DNA from: Atopsyche davidsoni
Lineage: Eukaryota; Arthropoda; Insecta; Trichoptera; Hydrobiosidae
Direction: 5' to 3'
DNA: 64,000 bases
NCBI GenBank assembly: GCA_022113835.1
Contig: JAILWY010000008.1
Coordinates: forward strand, 9,552,501-9,616,500
In this document: positions 11,215-22,818 of the stretch, in pieces
Layout of the letters: each line of letters begins with the position of its first letter
How positions within the stretch are numbered: the first letter of the stretch is position 1
The notes under the pieces: generated by a model
What the model saw: only the letters and a program-made list of their open reading frames with translations
Databases searched by the model: none
Told to the model about the DNA's origin: nothing
Made by a program: the position numbers and the translations under genes

Positions 11215-11510
11215 ATCTTCTTCATCAAGTGTCTCTTCTCAGAGGAGGTTGGCGACCATTTAACTCATGCTGAACCAGTTTTCATAGTTTTCTTAGGGGA
11301 AAATAGTATAGTCCCCGGGTCCTTGTACATCGCAGTTTTATATTGCTGCTACTTTATTGTTATAAGCATTATTATATAATTATTTTCTAGCAAAACTCTG
11401 GCGTTAAGATCCGATACTCATTCTGCAGCAGGCTACAAAAACAATAGTACTTTCAGAGCACATCCCTCCAGAATAATTCCACACTCTAAGGGTACAGAAT
11501 GGCGGCCATG
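11215..11510 (-). mobile_element. LINE 3' tail fragment
   Basis: It matches the copy at 9060-9400 in the same orientation, with the shared block CTTCTCAGAGGAGGTTGGCG, then CATCGCAGTTTTATATTGCT and the block near TACAGAATGGCGGCCATG. Internal insertions and substitutions separate the two copies, so they are old and independent insertions of one family. Confidence 0.5.
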
Positions 11511-13144
11511 CGAGAGGTTATTATAATAAAAAAATTTACAAATAAAGTCGAAAAAAAAATGTCGTAAAACAAAGGTCGCCGAGCACAAGATGGCGGGGGC
11601 GGGTGACATCGCTGAAGGGTAATTCGAGAATAACAAAGAGTCGCCATTCTGCAGCGGACTGCGACCTCGCCGGGTGTTAATTTTACTCAAAACTCGGACA
11701 AAGCTTTCGAATTAAACGGGGAAATTGTTCCGATCGCGCGGCAATAAAACACAATAAAAATATAATAATCTCGTAAATTTCCCGAACGGGCGGGTATTTA
11801 TTTGTTTTCCGGGCGGGAACGAGCCGTTAATAATGAAGTAACGGCCGCCGCGACCTCCCGGGGAGGCTTTCATTATTTGACATCACCGAGGCTGCGACAA
11901 AGTGCTTATAATTTTAGAATGTAGTCTTCGCTGTAAACATTTCACCCAGAATAATTTCATCGTTTTCTTGGTATTTAATTGACTTCTTACGTTTCGGTTC
12001 AGGTACTGGAAATAACTTCTATCATTTTCTTCTGCTCTCGTGCATTCGAGCGCACCACTCCGAGATGCATCAAGCTGGAATAACAATTTAATACAGGGAT
12101 ATTTATAATATTTTTAAAAAATTCGCACCGTTGCTTAGCCATGACTTTAAAAAAAAATTATACTTATTATGAACAATAGTAAAAATAATCAGTGAATGAT
12201 TAATGCATTCCTCGTATAAATTATAATTTTTTTTAAAGGCCTCGGGATATTTCAATCTGATTCCGCCTCGTGGCGTTTTTTCGGCTTTTCGGAAGAGTTT
12301 TCCATTTTTTTGGAAAAGCATTTAGTTTTCTTTCCATTATGTCTCCGCGAGAGTAATAAAGCTTAGGCCAGGGGTCGGGAACCTTTCCTGGAGAAATCTG
12401 TGGACCCGATTCTGTTCAATGATAATTAAAAAAAAACAATTATTTTCGTTATTGTGAAGGCACAATGAGATTTAAGATTAAAATATTGCACGCAAGAAAA
12501 CTTCGGTACAAAAGATCTCCATTTATATAAATATTTTTTCAAAATCAACAATTTTTAAGACTTTTGAATTAAAAATATACAATTGCTCTTTGCCATTTTT
12601 TGATTTTTGTGTATATTTTATTATTTGCAATTATTGCACTGAACATTGAATATTAAACATTACAAGAATAATTCTTAATAAATGTTAAAATATTTATTCT
12701 ATATATTTATTTATTATTTAAGGGAACAGAATTTTTTTCATTTTGTGCAATTAATTTTAGCATAGACAATGAGAAGCCAGTCATCCTCTCTGGTACTCGG
12801 GGTTCACTTGACTCTTCGTTATATCAACTCCCCCGCACCGAATCTCGTGAAGATCTGCTATCGAGACTACTCAGCGCGGCTCTGAAGAGCGCGAGTGCTT
12901 GTCCTTTGACGAGAGAAAATCGCGCTGCTCTTTTGACAATTGTTTGGAGTACTTTCCTTTTTAAGAGAAAGGAAATTTTTAAACTTTACTTCACGAGCAG
13001 AAGACAGCGGAGCGGATTAATTAATTCAAACGATAAGCCTGCACGACCACACTTACCTGTAGCAAAAAACACGAAAACAAGAAAGAGATTAGATCAGATA
13101 CCAGACTGAATATAAGTTTATTATATTTGTATTTAAATTAATTA

Positions 13145-13520
13145 TTATTGGTGACCATTTCCTCATACATATCTCTATACTGAGTCAGTCTCACCAATCC
13201 TGCTGCACGTCCGATCTCCAGCCACTTGTGCAATAAGCTTCCTTCTTCCAATGCCTTTTTTTTTCTTGGGCAATCACCTGGAAGATGATATATTTATTGC
13301 TACAAAAAATGTGGCCAAAATGGGCCGCTTCTTTACCAACGTCAAGAGTTCCCTTTCATTGCACATTCTGTGCAAGACTCTTTCATTTGTGATGCAGTCA
13401 ACCCATGGTATCTATACAGCCTCAATTCATTACAATTCAAGCTTCGACTTTATAACTAAGAACTGAGACGACATAACATTTGGTGAATCTCCAGCGAGAT
13501 TTCAGGGTTATATCGTTTCA
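13145..13520 (-). mobile_element. Decayed LINE reverse-transcriptase C-terminus
   Basis: The minus strand reads in pieces WVDCITNERVLHRM, ERELLTLVKKRP and RDMYEEMVT. This is the order found at the C-terminus of insect non-LTR reverse transcriptases (DRVTNEEVLRRM, then a KKRKLQYFGHI region, then EMVANL). Stops and frameshifts break it. It faces the related copy at 13925-14335, with about 400 bp between them. Confidence 0.55.
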
Positions 13521-13924
13521 ATGCCTAAGCAAGTACTCAAGGGCATATGCAAGTGGGTCCCCGAGGGGTCCGCGGGCCGCAGGTGCGGCGCCCCTGCCCC
13601 TCCTGGCGGCGCTCCGTTGATGCGGAGATAAATAAATTTTTAATGATGTAGGTCAGTGGGATTGTGTCCTTGTCGGGACGCTGCGGGCTTAATGACTCGG
13701 GATAAACGCTCGGGAGTGAGCGATGGCGGGGAGTCTAACAAATTAACGCCAAAAACGCCATCTGCGGCACACTAGCCTTCGAGTACTCTCAGTTTATAGT
13801 AACTGTTTAACTAAATAAAAGCGTGTAAAAAAATTCGCAAAGTTTAAATGATGCGACAAAATTTTTATCATTTTCTTTATGTTTCCATTAGTTGTTACAT
13901 GGAAAAACAATATACTATTAGAGT

Positions 13925-14335
13925 TGTTTTTTGAGTGATTTTTACGTGCATAGCTTTTATAACGCTTAAATCTCGCTGGAGATTCACCAAGTATTAGATC
14001 GTTCTCCTTTATAGATACCATGGGTTGACTGCGTCACAAATGAAATAGTATTGCACATAATGCGCAAATAAGAGGAGTTGGTAAAGAAGCGGAAGGTGTC
14101 CTACTTTGGCCACATTTTTCCTTACAATAAATAAAGCATCCTCCAGCTGATTGTCCAAGGAAAAATCTACGGAAAAAATGGGGCATTGGAAGGAGGAAGT
14201 TTACGTGGTTGCGGAATTTGCAATTGGAAATGCAGTCAATTTGGTGAGACTGTCCCAGGATAGGGATATGTTCGATGAAATGGTTCCCAACCTCTTATGA
14301 GGAGAAGCATTAGATGAAGATAGCTTTTAAAGGTT
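13925..14335 (+). mobile_element. Decayed LINE reverse-transcriptase C-terminus
   Basis: This copy shares with 13145-13520, in inverse orientation, the block ATCTCGCTGGAGATTCACCA and the block ATAGATACCATGGGTTGACT. It continues through a KKR-rich stretch with FGHI-like coding remnants to RDMFDEMVPNLL and a stop near 14299. Frames are broken in several places, so it is a pseudogene fragment. Confidence 0.55.
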
Positions 14336-14744
14336 TTTTTTTTTTAATTATAGAATTTATTTTAATGAATAACATCATATTTTTCAATGGCTTTTCATCC
14401 CATCTTTTTTTTAAGAACTGAAATTAAATTGAACTTCACAGCTTCTGGCAGCAACCTCTGACGGGTTCCCTACAGGGTGGCCTGTCACTCACGCCCAGCT
14501 CTCAGCTTCTCAACGCAGAAACAAATGTCGCGTTTGTGAATTCCGATCGCTCCCTTGTGGGGTCTGAAGACTCGACAGAAAATGGTAGATGAAGATAATA
14601 CCGAAACTCAAGCTTAAAAAAAAAATTAATAAGAGTGAGCGTTTTCAATAAGACATCTCTCATTCAAGTTTTCTTTATTTTTTAACCAAAAAAAATATTA
14701 TTTTACGTACAAAACTTAATATCAATAATAATCACTGCACCACA

Positions 14745-14815
14745 GTTCGACCCTGGAATCCCACAGTTGTTAAGCAGGGGTATTAACCATTGGACCGTGA
14801 GCCGGTTAAAAGTTA
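14745..14815 (-). repeat. tRNA-like (SINE-type) relic
   Basis: On the minus strand GGTCCAATGGTTAA resembles a tRNA A box, and GGGTCGAACTG, about 30 nt further, resembles a B box. The spacing is right for an RNA polymerase III internal promoter, but stems are incomplete. It is most likely the head of a decayed tRNA-derived SINE and not a working tRNA. Confidence 0.35.
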
Positions 14816-15139
14816 CTCGAACATATAAATTGAAGCACGTGAGTAATGTGGGGTGACTGAAGCTTCAAAATTAAATAAATTTACTTTCTTCGGAGTTCCT
14901 GACGAAACATATAACGTGTAACCCAATTAAAGTTTGACGGTTAACAATTTGTATTAATTTCAACCCACCTCTGAGCCCAAACTTATAAATGTATGTACAA
15001 AAGTTACACACGAACTTCTTACCATTGAAGTTCTCCTGAAAATGTATCTATATATATATTATTATATATATGTCGGGGTTTTTCAGATCAATAAAAAATT
15101 GATAATTTCAAGAGAAATACTCTTTCAAAGTATCGTCTT

Positions 15140-15800
15140 CCGCTGGCTACACATTTTTGCCATCTCTCATCCAAAACGACGCGTCTTTGGACCGAAACCA
15201 TTCATCCAACCAATTTTCCACTTCTTCGAAATTGGCCAAGTGTAGCCCAGCCAAGTCATACGCCATCGACCTAAACAAGTGATAATCGGAAGGGGCCAGG
15301 TCTGGTGAATACGGCGGGTGATATAGCAGATCCCATTTCAGAGTTTTCATGGTGTCCTGGAGGATGGAAGTGCGATGGTACGGAGCATGGTCGTGCTGCA
15401 ATATCATTCGTTCGTGTCTCGTGTCCCATTCTGGCCGTTTTTCGAGCAATGCATGAGTCAAATTGATCAGTTGCTGTCGGTAGCGATGCCCCGTTTCAGC
15501 GCCTCATAGTATACGATTTCTTTCGGATCCTACCAAACGCAGAGCATTGTCTACTTTCCGAAACGATTTGGCCGTGCCATCGATGATGATGAAAGTTACA
15601 ATTTTTTTGTCTTTGGGATTCTCGAAATATATCACCTTTTTATCGCCAGTAACGATTCGATGCAGGAAGCTCTTTCTTTCATGCCGCAATACCAAAATTT
15701 CGGAAGCGGTTCTTCGATTTTCCATCTGTCTCTCAGTCAACTCATGCGACACCCATTGTCCTTCCCATTGATTTTTTCCTTTGAAATATGTGTGAAATCT
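15140..15800 (-). pseudogene. Broken mariner-family transposase
   Basis: Two minus-strand segments in different frames, 15752-15504 and 15461-15147, together match the C-terminal two thirds of a mariner transposase. Visible signatures are SHELTERQMENRRTA, then FLHRIVTGDKK with the first catalytic Asp, then LQHDHAPYH with the second, and HPPYSPDLAPSDYHLF with the third. Thirty-four residues separate the second and third Asp, the DD34D pattern of mariner. The frame shifts between about 15470 and 15540, and the usual TGDEKW has become TGDKKV, so no active enzyme can be made. The N-terminal helix-turn-helix part and clear terminal inverted repeats were not found. It sits 180 bp upstream of the first PDZ exon. 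Confidence 0.85.
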
Positions 15801-15980
15801 TGAAACTTAGCTGCACACCTAATATATATATTACATTGTGTATATACATACTGCGACAGTCAGTTATATAGTCAAGCACATTCAACAATGTGCTTGACTA
15901 TAGATTGACATGGGGTAATGAATTGGTCGTGTGTGGATGATTTGATGATTTGATGATCTGATGGTGTATTGTGTCCACAG

Positions 15981-16115
15981 GTGAACAGCGACTGGGCGCA
16001 GGTGGAGGTGATCGAGCTGGAGAACGATGGCAGCGGCCTGGCCTTCGGCATCATCGGCGGGCGCAGCACCGGAGTCGTCGTCAAGACCATCCTGCCCGGT
16101 GGAGTCGCCGATAGA
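15981..16115 (+). CDS. Patj: Patj exon: first half of PDZ-A
   Basis: The exon follows GTGTCCACAG and ends at GATAGA before GTAAGT; phase 0 in and out, 45 codons. It encodes [11 protein letters not shown], then the carboxylate-binding loop [11 protein letters not shown], then [17 protein letters not shown]. The WAQVEVIEL lead and the [13 protein letters not shown] block are characteristic of the first PDZ of insect Patj proteins, where the domain follows an N-terminal L27 domain. PDZ domains bind short C-terminal peptides; Patj acts at the apical cell cortex in the Crumbs complex. The loop reads GLAF where most PDZ domains have GLGF. The L27-encoding exons that should join here were not found in the window. 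Confidence 0.95.
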
Positions 16116-18349
16116 GTAAGTCCACACCACCATTGATTCCCACATATATCAAACAATTATAATTTCCAAGTTATGCTACAACGAGAATGATTTTTTTACA
16201 CAACATTAAAAAATATATAAATTGTATTAAAATATTTTTTTTTCATTTGGTACACGTTCTTTTTCAAGGTAAAATAAAAATCGTGAACATGTTGAAAAAT
16301 TTGATAAAATGTTGACTTTTCAAAACCAAAGTTTGCTTAAATTTAAGTTATTTTTATTTTTAAACTCTTCTTAAGCGTTAAGTCTATGTGTAATCTTTTA
16401 AGTCCAATTAAAAAAGGACTCCTTAATCCAAAATTCCTAAACATCACTCGGGAAAAAGTCAATTTAAAGAAAATAAATAACATTTTGTCACGAAGAAGGA
16501 ATGTATGTAGCTTTTTGCATTTAAACTTATTTGGTTTTAAAAAATATGGATTATTTGTATTAGATTGTTTAATTTGTACTAAAATATAAAACCTCTTAAC
16601 ATTTTATTCAAAACGGTTACTAGGTAAAAAATAAGCAGTATGAACCTATTCAAAATCTCTAGTGGTTATTATTTATATAATAAAATATATGTGAGTTACT
16701 TCTATGACTTCTAATCAGGACTCCAAAGCCTGTAAAAGGGTCGTTGTGCCTGAAACTTATAAGGGTTTGTATTTTATTACACTTATTTAATAGGTACCGA
16801 GCTTATGCATGAGTGAATTTGGGTGGTTTTCATGTGAGGGCAGGCAAGTGTGAAGGAGTGAGATTTTCATAGAAAATTATTTTCTTACTGGGGCGGTTTT
16901 CGTGTTTCTTGGAACGGAATATTTATTATTTTGAAGAAAAGATTCAATACTTTATTCTTTAAATTCCTTATCGCAGTCGAGCATACGGCTGTAGGGAAAT
17001 ATTCAAGTAGAAAATGTAAATGTGCGACCGAGTCCATTGAAGGATATATTTGTGTATACTTCAAAACTGGGAGACATGAAATCAGAAATAAACAATAACT
17101 TTCAACCACACTACTCTGTAAGAGTAGAAGGCCGTAAAGAACTGGAAAGTGAAAAAAAATAGAGGCGATTGCTACTAAATCTAGCTTCGTCTTTGTGCGT
17201 ATTTTGAATACTGGAAATCACATAAAACTCACATCACCGATGGTTTTTTTTTTTTGAATTTTTACTTCCGTTGAGTCTTAAAGCAATTTGTAATTTAAAT
17301 GTAAAAAAGATTTTAAAAAAACTTAGCAGTAAACACAAATATTGTGGTTTCAAAGGGGTAGAGAAATGTTTAAAAGGCGTGATAGAGATTGTGAAAGAAG
17401 ATAAATGTGAGATAGCTGGGCCATTTGTCTAGGATGACGGTCCGTCATGGCCCTGAAGCGATCTGCGCTGGTTCACTCAAAATGTGTAATATCCCGAAGG
17501 ACGCCTGAAATGGATGGGGTGATAAGATCTGAAGGCTCTCGGGTACAGCATTTAAGGGAACAACCAGGGGAGACCTTCATTAATCAGAGGAACAACATTG
17601 GCCGGTATTTATTGATATTTTCCATCACACGTCAATAAACTTAGCGTGAGTGACACAAATATTTTTTTATGTAAATAAACGCCATTTTCTAAAAATAAAT
17701 AAATAGGTTTATAACAACACCTGAAATTGAATAAAGGATCGTTTGAATGATGAAATAAACGTGCCAACCACTATATCAACAATTGATTAAATGCGTTTTT
17801 CAAATGTTTATTTAAGCCTATAAATTTATCTCTGAGGCTTTATTTAGATCAAAAGAGCAGAATATTTTCAGCAGTATCATAAACAGTCTGATTTTATTTG
17901 AATCAATAAGGTCAAATACCATAAAGTACCCTTCGGCTCAGAAGTGCCGTACAAAGGCAGTCCGACTCATTGGAATGAATATTCGTTGCCGGTGGAGAAT
18001 TCTTGAGTCCAGGACCAAAATTAATTTTGTAAAAGAACTCATTTCGCGTAATTAATCTCCAGCAGTAAATGTTTGCTCGCACCTAATGGAGTTTGCACTG
18101 TCGGAAGTACAAACATCCCGGGAGGCCTAATAGGAATAATAAGGGAATATTTTTCTGTTTTATATTTAGACAACCGTCACAACCCCGTTATGTTTTCACA
18201 TCCTTCATATTTACAATAGACTAATTATTTTACATTTTTTTTTACGTATATCTGTAAATATATATAATTCAAATACATACATACATTGCTTATTACACTA
18301 ATCGGATTTTAAAGTGTAAGTGTATATATATTTAGAATATGAATATGTT

Positions 18350-18780
18350 TTTAATGGTTTGTAATGCGTTTGAAATCATCCTGCATACATAAAAACTTTA
18401 TTCACAAATTAAACGAATGTTAACTACTTAATACAAGGAGTCAAATTTTTTGATGCTAAAAAACCACGAATTCAATAGGTTTTGAGAATATGTATATTTT
18501 TTATTTTTATGAAAGGTTTGTAACACGTTTTGAATCACTCTTTTGATTATATTTTTTATGAATCACCTGTATTTAACGCGATACATTGCAGTTGCAAAAT
18601 CATCGTACAAACTTCATTAAAATACGAGCCAATGGATTTCGGGAAAATGCTGATTTTTTTAGGATAAAAAGTTTTTTTATATTTTTTTGAAAAGTGTGTA
18701 AGACGTTCAGAACCACCCTGTATACAATAAAGTTTACTCAATAATGAAATCCCTGGACATAACGTGATAAACTGCACCCA
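18350..18780 (+). repeat. Degenerate ~165-bp tandem-like repeat
   Basis: Three related segments begin near 18356, 18515 and 18690. Each has a GTTTGTAA-like lead, an ACGTTTTGAA-like core and, in the first and third, an ending of the type CATCCTGCATACAT / CACCCTGTATACA. The CACCCTGTATA ending is common in arthropod transposon termini. The copies differ too much to define a unit precisely. Confidence 0.35.
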
Positions 18781-19679
18781 TGAAGGCTCGAGGGAGGCCG
18801 GCTGTGGTGCAGGCATATTATCGCCTCTTTAGTTCTTGGAGTAATTCCCTAAGAAGTTCTCCTTTGTACTTGCGGCCATTAGCTTGCGGGTTGCTTCCCC
18901 ACCGCAATGGAAATTTATCTCTCACGTTATGGAATAATGTGTTATTTGGGGTGACCATACGTCCTGACCTGACTGCAAATTGCCCACTCACTTGAGCAAT
19001 GATAAAAATTATACGTTAAAAAGAAATATTAGTCAGTTAGGTAATTAGTGGTGCGTCGAAAATGTATACACAGTTTAATAAGACATTGTAGAATAATGTG
19101 TTTTTTTGGGTGACCATACATTATGATGTCAAAAAAAAACGATAAAAAATATATTATAATTATAAATAATATAAAAAATCAAGACAGAGTTCAAAAAAAT
19201 CATTGAAACGAACCTGGTTCTTACAAATGAATAAAACAGTTTAATTCTTTGTGTATATTATATAACTTACTAAAAATAATATTGTGTGATCTTTGAAGAC
19301 CAATTCTATAATGAACTTTTTTATACATAGTTATTTTATGGTAAATTCAAATGGAATGAGAAGTAACTGAGATAACGAGAAATCTTTCTCCCTGTAGAGG
19401 CATCGTGAAATTGATAAACCCATGATCATGGATTTATAAAATTAAAATTTTGTACTACGTAAACAATGCTTGCAAAACATAAACATTTATTGACTTAACT
19501 AGGTATGTCAATTTTCAAATTAGATAAAACGATTAAAAGCCACTAAGGTTGAATTAGATAAATACCAAACCGTGGAGGTGTAAATTTGAATCTCATCTGG
19601 GTCTCGAAAAAAAATGTTATATCTCACCGTTTAATGCTTGAAACTTTAAAACACGTTCATGTCACAGTTAAAAACTTTA

Positions 19680-19790
19680 TAGAAGAACCCGAAGACCTAA
19701 TACACTGTTCTCCTTAAGAAAACCATGAACAGACATAGAGATATGTTCACTGAGAAGATCACCAACCGCCTAAACAATAACGGCTATATT
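19680..19790 (+). mobile_element. LINE tail fragment
   Basis: The stretch AGAAGAACCCGAAGACCTAA followed by TACACTGTTCTCCTTAAGAAAACCATGAAC parallels 5606-5655, and RDMFTEKITNRL on the + strand parallels the RDMFDEMVPNLL ending of the copy at 13925-14335. It is a short, diverged fragment of the same family. Confidence 0.4.
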
Positions 19791-20378
19791 ATGCATTATT
19801 TAAATAATATTTAAAAACATCCTCGGTAAAAAGTTAAGGAGTTTAGAAATTACTTTCTTTACCTGAAAAAAACATCCTGCCAGAATCAAAAATTAATATA
19901 TGAAAATTCTTATAATGCTCTGAACTCGTAAGTTATGTTAATACATGAGTTTTCTTTTACTAGTCAAGAATCCTTGGCTTTTTAACTGCACAGTAAAATT
20001 CTATGCTTCCTTTGAAAAAAACGTTCAGAACATATTCTTGTATTCTTCTCCGCTCTCGAGGCAGTGGTACGAGTTGTATTATGAGGGTTTTAAGAAGAAT
20101 TTTTAATAAAACCCTTAGTTTGTGTGTACGTACTTGAGTGCCATGTCTAGGTTCAGGTCCCTACTTATACCCTTTCTTATGTTTTTGCTTATAATAATAC
20201 ATAAAATAAATAAAAGTCACCCTTATCCCTTTGTGCGTAATAGAAAATAAAAAAAACTACGGTTGGGAGGGAGATTGTAAATTTGTTCATATAAAAAAAT
20301 ATATATTTTGTTATTATTATTGGTTTTTGTGAAGACCATCTCACAGGAAGTACGATTTTACCTATACAGGTTTAATTG

Positions 20379-20732
20379 ATTGATACTGATTAAGAACATT
20401 TTTTCAAATATTGAAAATCGATTAAAGAAACTCTTAGAAAAATATATCATCGTGATTTGTGCGGGATTCGAACCCACATCCCCTCGCTTACATGGCAGGT
20501 GCATTACCAACTATGCTAACCAATCACTAGTACTAGACAAGAATTTTTAATAATCATATCCTATAAATGAAACAATGTTCTTATTATGCCTAATTAAAAG
20601 TTGGTAATGCACCTGCCATGTAAGCGAGGGGATGTGGGTTCGAATCCCGCACAAATCACGATGATATATTTTTCTAAGAGTTTCTTTAATCGATTTTCAA
20701 TATTTGAAAAAATGTTCTTAATCAGTATCAAT
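20379..20732. repeat. Long palindrome: two 134-nt inverted arms, 86-nt spacer
   Basis: Arm 20379-20512 and arm 20599-20732 are the same length and read as exact reverse complements at every point I compared, from ATTGATACTGAT at the outer end to AGTTGGT at the inner end. Both arms contain the tRNA-like segment with GGGTTCGAATCCCGC. Such near-identity suggests a recent inverted duplication or a foldback element. In RNA it would form a very long hairpin. Confidence 0.9.
20452..20527 (-). tRNA. tRNA-like sequence (probable SINE head), TGT anticodon position
   Basis: The 76-nt minus-strand segment starts GTGATTG and ends AATCAC, which pair over 6 bp as an acceptor stem. TTAGCATAGTTGG fits an A box and GGTTCGAATCC is a perfect B box within a good T-arm (GTGGG/CCCGC). 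The anticodon stem CCTGC/GCGAG is partly paired, with loop CATGTAA placing TGT at the anticodon. The D stem is poor and position 33 is A rather than the usual U. I read it as a tRNA-derived SINE or tRNA pseudogene, not a functional tRNA. The right palindrome arm carries the same sequence without its first 15 or so bases. Confidence 0.45.
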
Positions 20733-22250
20733 ATATATTTTGATTTATCATTTTGAGTTTGACTGTTTAAAATGATAACTATATTAAATAAAGAAACACA
20801 AAATATAACGAGAGTGATTCTGTTAAACGTAAAAAAAATAGGGACGTACTTTTTCACTTCGACCCTATTAATCTCTTCTAAAACTGATTCATTTTTAATA
20901 TTTTCAGGTGTTATAATAATAAATTAAAAAGTTTTATTCAAAAAGTTAGATCTTGCGTTTTCTCAATTAAAATTTAATTTATAAGATTTATAAAATTTAA
21001 GGGGATGAACATTATCTCAAAAATCTTTTTTGGCTACTACAGTTCCGCCTTGAGAGTCCAATATATTTGAAGCTTACAAAAAAGTAGTAATTTAGAAAAA
21101 GCCTCTTCTATTTCAGGGAATATCTTTTGAAAGGTCGAGGAATAATTCCTGAATAATAAAAAGACTAGTAATCAAGAAAAATCACCCTCCGTGACTCCTG
21201 AGCACCGGTTTGAAAGTGCTCCAGACCTGATAGTGGCAATATGCAAACTCTGCCCGAAAACCTGAAAACCTGAAAATTTTATTTCTAGCTCTTCGTATTC
21301 TTGATGCTTTTGAATTGAAAACTTTTTTCCCGCATTTGATTGACAAAATACTGAAAGTGTCCAAACTCAGGCTTGTAAATTTTTATGTCTGAGTCGGAAC
21401 CTTGAACGGATTCGCATTTAATCGGAAAACTTCAAAATAAATGTCAAAAAAAAATTAGCTAGATTAATAGTTGATCTCAGCTTCTACGCGAATTATTTTT
21501 TTACACAAGCCACTTGGTTTCGATTTTGGACTCGATTCATATGGAAAAAATATAAACTTATACAAAAATATGAAATTCAAATTGATAGATGGTTATAAGC
21601 GAAGGCTTTTACGGAATAAATAAAATACCGTGATGTCTTGATGGCTCCCTTGGAAGACATATTTAATGTTTGTCAGGAAAATAATGCGGCGGAATCTATC
21701 TTTAATGTGAGCCATAAAAAGTTAACGGCATTCCAAGGGTCCGGCGGGGGTGGCGGCCATATTCAGAGCAGGGGAGGAAACCGGGGCAGGGGATGGAGTT
21801 GTCGCCCACAAAGCTCGAGGCTTCAGCATACTTGGGGGTGCATTCTATTGGCCACTTCCTGTGCCTCATTCCGCCGCCTGGTCTTGGTTTAGTAATAGTT
21901 CTGCAAATGCTTTGCTCAAAGTTGCCCTTTCAGGAATCTGCAATTTATCGAGCAACTTAGGTCGCAGCATTTATTGTAACAATTGCTGTGTTTATGCTAC
22001 CATTTTGTGTATTTTTTTATTATTTATTTGTGGATCGTTGATTCAGTAGTCAGACCATTGAACCGGAAGGTCCTCATTTTGATCTCTATCCCTTCAGGTG
22101 AATTTCAAATACTTAAACTGTCGATGTTAATTCTGAAAAATAAAATTTTACAATTTTATTTTTTGATAAATTGTAAATACACGTAACCCCGTATCATTTG
22201 CAACATAGCATAAATCAATGCATATGATTATGATAATAATAATTTAATGA

Positions 22251-22390
22251 GTGATTTTTACACATATATTTTTTTATTGGTGACCGGTTTCGTCAACCTT
22301 TCACGCTGGCATTATCAAACTGATTTTATTTATTTAAAATATTAAAATGGAATTCCATCTCTGCCAAAAATATTGAATTTCTAATAATTT
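22251..22390. repeat. Hammerhead-family repeat relic, inverted junction
   Basis: The minus strand of 22261-22320 reads TTTGATAATGCCAGC, a 7-nt loop, GTTGAC, GAAACCGGTCACC. This is the same architecture as the copy at 41583-41622, with one mismatch in stem II. The tail then continues in the opposite orientation as TAAAATGGAATTCCATC and CCAAAAATATTGAATTTCT on the + strand. It is therefore a head-to-head joint of two family ends. The first core box reads TTGATAA, not CTGANGA, so catalysis is doubtful. Confidence 0.55.
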
Positions 22391-22662
22391 AAAAAATATA
22401 AAATTACTCAAATGCTATATAATATATCTTAAGTAGAAAAGTATATTTAAAATTGCTTTAAATTTAATCTTGTTATTAGGGAATTTAAGTGTTTCGCAAG
22501 TTTTATCAGCCGTTGATTTCAATAATATTTATTTCTTGGATGTTATGCCGTATTCCGTATGCCGTATGTTCCTTTGGACTTTTTCAGCGTCTGATGAAAC
22601 ACGAATGTGTAATTTTCTACACATTTGTTGTATTTGGTTTTGACTGTGCCCGTTGGTTTCAG

Positions 22663-22818
22663 GATGGAAGGCTGCAGAGCGGAGACCACATCCTGCGCAT
22701 CGGGGAGGTCAGCATGCGCGGGCTGGGGTGTGAGCAAGCGGCCGCGGTCCTGCGGCAGTGCGGCGTGCGCGTGCGCCTGCTCGTGGCCCGCGCCTCGGAG
22801 CCCGCGCCGGACCTGCGG
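22663..22818 (+). CDS. Patj: Patj exon: second half of PDZ-A
   Basis: The exon follows GGTTTCAG and precedes GTAACC; phase 0 in and out, 52 codons. It continues directly from VADR with [15 protein letters not shown] (the beta-D/beta-E segment), then [17 protein letters not shown] (alpha-B helix) and VRVRLLVAR (final strand), closing PDZ-A. The residue at the first position of helix alpha-B, which is His in class I PDZ domains, appears to be Cys here by alignment of CEQAAAVLR to the usual HEQAxxxLK. The exon is far more GC-rich than either flanking intron. Confidence 0.96.

Larger units (their letters stand above)
8956..15980 (+). other. Intron (if exon 8844-8955 is used)
   Basis: No Patj coding exon was found in this 7-kb stretch. 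It holds four LINE tail fragments, a tRNA-like SINE relic and a broken mariner transposase, listed separately. GC-rich islands at about 11810-11870 and 13560-13620 have no convincing exon borders. At 12366 the string CAGGGGTCGGGAACC resembles a hAT terminus, but no partner end was found. Confidence 0.5.
16116..22662 (+). other. Intron splitting PDZ-A
   Basis: The 6.5-kb intron starts GTAAGT and ends in TTTCAG. It contains no recognisable coding sequence apart from transposon relics. Listed separately are a degenerate repeat set at 18350-18780, a LINE tail near 19680, a large palindrome at 20379-20732 and a hammerhead-family relic at 22251-22390. The string AATAATGTGTTATTTGGGGT with GACCATAC recurs about 160 bp apart (18930 and 19091). 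Confidence 0.85.

Noticed and set aside
12366..12390. hAT-like left terminus CAGGGGTCGGGAACC
   Set aside because: No partner end or target duplication seen.
15872..16156. Antisense open frames opposite the first PDZ exon
   Set aside because: Shadows of the conserved PDZ coding exon on the other strand.
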